In this document: positions 30,521-33,839 of the stretch, in pieces
How the letters are laid out: each line of letters starts with the position of its first letter
Numbering within the stretch: the first letter of the stretch is position 1
NCBI RefSeq assembly: GCF_000003605.2
Contig: NW_003140811.1
Span: forward strand, 1,912,635-1,946,473
Length of the DNA stretch: 33,839 nt
Reading direction: 5' to 3'
DNA from: Saccoglossus kowalevskii
Lineage: Eukaryota > Hemichordata > Enteropneusta > Harrimaniidae
Program-made: the position numbers and the translations under genes
The notes under the pieces: generated by a model
Databases searched by the model: none
Told to the model about the DNA's origin: nothing
The model's input: only the letters and a program-made list of their open reading frames with translations

Positions 30521-30540
30521 TTAGGTTAGGTTAGATTAGG
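30521..30540 (+). repeat. Short TTAGG run
   Basis: Two perfect TTAGG units, one TTAGA and another TTAGG in 20 bp. TTAGG is the arthropod telomere unit, but a run this short is easily chance. Confidence 0.5.
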
Positions 30541-30934
30541 AAATAACGTTAGTACACAATGAAGTCTTAGATAGTCATGCGTATATATATAGTCCCATGA
30601 TGAGTTTATAAGTAATACTGCATGGCTCGTCTCTATTGTTCTAACAGTTCGCCAACCTTCGGACAGTTTTTATTCAGCATTATTCTTTCTGTGTTCCAAA
30701 CAATAACCGTACTAGGAAAGGACTGTTTTCAGCACGATCTTGTTCTGACATAATTCATGTGAATATTATCTTCAACATTTAAACATATGACATTTTCTGA
30801 GCAGCAACAGCATAGATTAAAAGCTTTGGTTTTACTTAGATTTGATTTACGGTTCAAAGCAACATATAGTTCACTATGATACGTACTTTAATCACGTGCG
30901 ATTTTTGGTTTATTGTTCTTCTATACAAAAATAG

Positions 30935-31090
30935 ATACATAACATATGTACGCTACACAACATACAACCCGAAATTGGGCAACAGAACCTGAACAGCGAC
31001 CCCAAACAGGCCGTTAAAGTCCGAGGTTGCGTGCTTAAAAGGGCGATGGTCGTCTCATATGAAGAAACTAATATTCCAATTAAAAAGTGA
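30935..31090 (+). other. Open frame in a GC-richer patch, possible exon or repeat fragment
   Basis: After a TAG at 30932 the frame stays open for 51 codons to TGA at 31090. There is no ATG until late. The middle reads PEIGQQNLNSDPKQAVKV then RGCVLKRAMVV, a less biased composition than most of the window. A pyrimidine-rich stretch ending in AG precedes it. No family is recognised, and it could be an exon, a transposon shard or chance. Confidence 0.15.
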
Positions 31091-33839
31091 ATAAATTATT
31101 AATGCTTTTATATGTTTTACATTATGTTTTTATTTTATTTATAGTAAAATGCTTTTACACAACCATTGATTAAATCAAACAAAGATCATAAAGCAATACA
31201 ATTCCCGTAAGTACCGTTGGCATGGTGCCGATATTCGCTCTCGTTTCTTTAACATTCAAGATAAAATCGATGACCGGAGTACGTTAGATATGAAGGTCAT
31301 ACACTCAGCTGTGTGGATACACACCCAATATATAATATATTTTTAAATACAGTCCACATATCTTGGCTTTTGTGATTTATATCCCCAATTGTGGTTCAGA
31401 TGAATTCCAGTGTATACAAATTTGAGCAAAATTCGGTAGCTTTTGGCTTCAAAGTTTGGAAATAAAAAAGTAATAAAATTCGATTTCGAGAATGCATAGA
31501 TTCTAAATTTGTGGTATGCAAAGAAAAAATACCACGTTGGTTTCCAACGAATAGATAAGAAGTTGTGTCAAAATAAAGAATCGTTGTATGTAAACCTCTA
31601 ATGTTTAAAATTTATTAATTTGAACGATTCTTTTAAAAAAAGTTTCCATCTCTTCTAAATGTAATATATGGTTCTAATTCCCCAGCAGTTAGAATGTCAG
31701 TTGCTTGCTCTCGAATCTGTGTTAAGCAAACAGAGGTGTTGATAGATGACAATATGACATCCCAAATATTCTTGTCAAATAAGCACGTTGAAAATTGGAT
31801 AAATATCTGTTTGTATAGTTACTGTCCGTTGGACACCGCGCTGTAGTATTTGCCGACCACCACACGATTTTGACAAGTAAACTCACAAATTAAAAACATG
31901 ATAAAAACTAATATTTTGGGTATATTTCGCCAAACCTCGGTGAATAATAGTCACATCATAAAGAAAAATCTTCACATACACCAGTTGCTGTAAATAATTG
32001 TTTATTGTTAAAAATGAATGGGTATGTGTGACATCACGTATCCAGTATCAGAGAAAGCATCCATGTGCGTCGATGGGGAATTCAAGTGAATAACGTGACA
32101 TAAATTGCCTCGTTCAACTGACCAGAAGATAATGCCTGTTTAATAAATATTTCAGGCCATCTGGTATTACACTTTTCATATTATGTATACTGAATCATAT
32201 TTTTCTGCACACATATAAGACAGCGCAAATACGAAATACGAACGTGGAATGGTTCTTTCTACATTCGCATATATCCTGTTAAAAACATTTCAACGAGGTC
32301 GCTGTCTTTGATAACCGTTACTCATATGTATTTTATCGATATTTACACGTTCATTACCATATATCCTCACTAACGGTATACACTGTACTGTAGTGTAATT
32401 ATTATAAATGTGTCTCTAAATACATAATCCGTTAATTGAATATCAATTAACCTAATGCGTCCGGTTTAAAGGATAATTTTTACTTATGCTTTCGCCAATA
32501 ATGATTTAAATAGTGGACTCTCTCTCCATCATATCACGTTTTATTTCCAGAAAAAACTTATCTTCACTTAGCAGAATGTCTTCTTCTCAATCACAACCTC
32601 CGGTCAATACTGTAGTAGTCGATTAACAGCAAAGTGATACCGTCTTAGAACTGAGCTAAGATCTAATCTAACGCTCTAATGTAATCAGAGGAATGCCAAT
32701 ATTTCTCGGTACCACATATTATTATTATTATTTTGTGTTTTGGGATTTATAAAATATGGGTATGTTATATTGTTCTACTTTGAATATTTGGTTGTTTTGG
32801 ATAGGATGGGAAGTTTGTTTCAATAGCACATACTTGTATGTATAATATTTTATAATATTTATGTTTATTGCTAACCAAGCAGCGGAAAGTCATGATACAG
32901 TGAGTTACAAAATAATCAAACAACAAGGTCAACTTGCAAATGTGCATGTGTGGGCGTTATAACAAAGTTAAATAATTCAATTACTGTCCACTTGTGTTCA
33001 AAATCACGATATTAAATGTGTGTGTCAGGCGCAAAACCTGTATTCTACCACTTTGTTGCCGACGTGTAATTCACACTTTATTATATAGACACGTTCGTAT
33101 TCGCTCTTCCATAATCTTTCACAGTAAGAATGCGATCCCTTATTCAACGACTCAAATACAAAATATATTGTCACTGTGTGTCCTAAATTATTTATCTACG
33201 TACGTTATATATTTAGTGTACCTAATTTTATACATTCCGCTGCCAACTGGCAAATGCTCTGAAATTTTCACCCCCCAAAAAAGAAGAGAAGATAAATGAG
33301 CGAAGTAGTTTATTGCTTTGTTTATCTGACTGACCGGATTGCTCTGAAATTACCAGAGGTGTGTATTCATCCATTAAAGACATTGATAGTGATAAATATA
33401 AGAATAATTCAGAATGCTAATATAAAAGAACACTTTGTTATGGCAAAGAAATCCAATAATAAAGACAAAATGAATGTAAGGGCATTAATGTTTGACGTGC
33501 GTCACATTATGTTAGGAATTGATCTGGTTAATGGAGGTCAGCGCTAATCATATCAACCATTGATCGCGACGTGTGGGCCGTTATATTATTTGAGACAATA
33601 TCAACACTCACTAAATTCAGTTTTTGTGTCGTGCACCTTCAGTGCACATATCAAATCTTGTGGGAAACGACATAATCAATATTTTGCGCTCACGGCACAT
33701 CGATTTTAATAAAGAGGTTTTTACATGACAAACCATGATGTCATGCCGTTTTAGCTCTTCCAATTATGAGAATCGCTTGTAATTTCGACGAGTTATTGTT
33801 CAATAACAACTTGTATACCAAGCTTTGTATCTATAATCA
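31091..33839. other. Gene-free AT-rich end of window
   Basis: It includes an (ATT)n microsatellite at 32716-32733. Frames at 32765-32947, 32994-33299 and 33296-33547 have no recognisable domain and no shared exon structure. No repeat family from elsewhere in the window recurs here. Confidence 0.4.

Noticed and set aside
33296-33547. 83-aa ORF overlapping the end of a 101-aa ORF at 32994-33299
   Set aside because: The ATGA overlap looks operon-like, but this is animal DNA and neither translation has a recognisable domain.
1-33839. CRISPR array, bacterial operon, phage or rRNA genes
   Set aside because: No regularly spaced direct repeats with unique spacers, no prokaryotic gene density and no rRNA-like conserved blocks are present.

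Overview
The window reads as nuclear DNA of an invertebrate animal, most likely marine. It is AT-rich, gene-poor and full of decayed repeats. It has one clear animal G-protein-coupled receptor gene without introns, a decayed Penelope-like reverse transcriptase (RT), several miniature inverted-repeat (MITE) families and tRNA-derived SINE-like pieces. CpG content alternates between normal and depleted blocks, as expected for mosaic invertebrate methylation. I cannot fix the phylum; a hemichordate, mollusc, cnidarian or similar would all fit. There is a 50-N assembly gap at 23192-23241.

Layout. 1-5100: a 655-bp transposon with terminal inverted repeats (TIRs) and target duplications (383-1037), diverged duplicated blocks, and a short minus-strand ORF with two CPLC zinc-knuckle motifs (2307-2465). 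5100-9900: non-coding, with hairpins and three copies of a foldback MITE family (7266-9376). 9900-11073: the only well-supported protein gene, a 362-aa class A receptor with a palindromic E-box 73 bp upstream. 11074-14800: a large hairpin, a tRNA-like SINE piece and a small ORF behind a TATA box. 14800-18240: a 3.3-kb CpG-depleted block without a convincing ORF, ending near a canonical AATAAA. 19700-20245: an RT pseudogene with a TTAA-flanked MITE inserted in it. 21000: a second tRNA-like SINE piece. 23242-23830: a CpG-rich, promoter-like block next to the gap. 26100-28110: a second copy of the TTAA MITE, a LINE-like remnant, a promoter-like stretch with YY1 and E-box motifs, a 174-bp foldback, and the longest copy of the foldback MITE. 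30020-30336: a 42-bp minisatellite open on both strands. 30337-33839: essentially featureless.

There is no operon-like or multi-gene system. What the window mainly offers is a possible neuropeptide-type orphan receptor with unusual TM5/TM6 residues, several apparently unnamed non-autonomous elements with readable insertion history, a sharply bounded CpG-depleted block, and RFX X-box-like sites. All family names come from reading motifs by eye; no database was searched.
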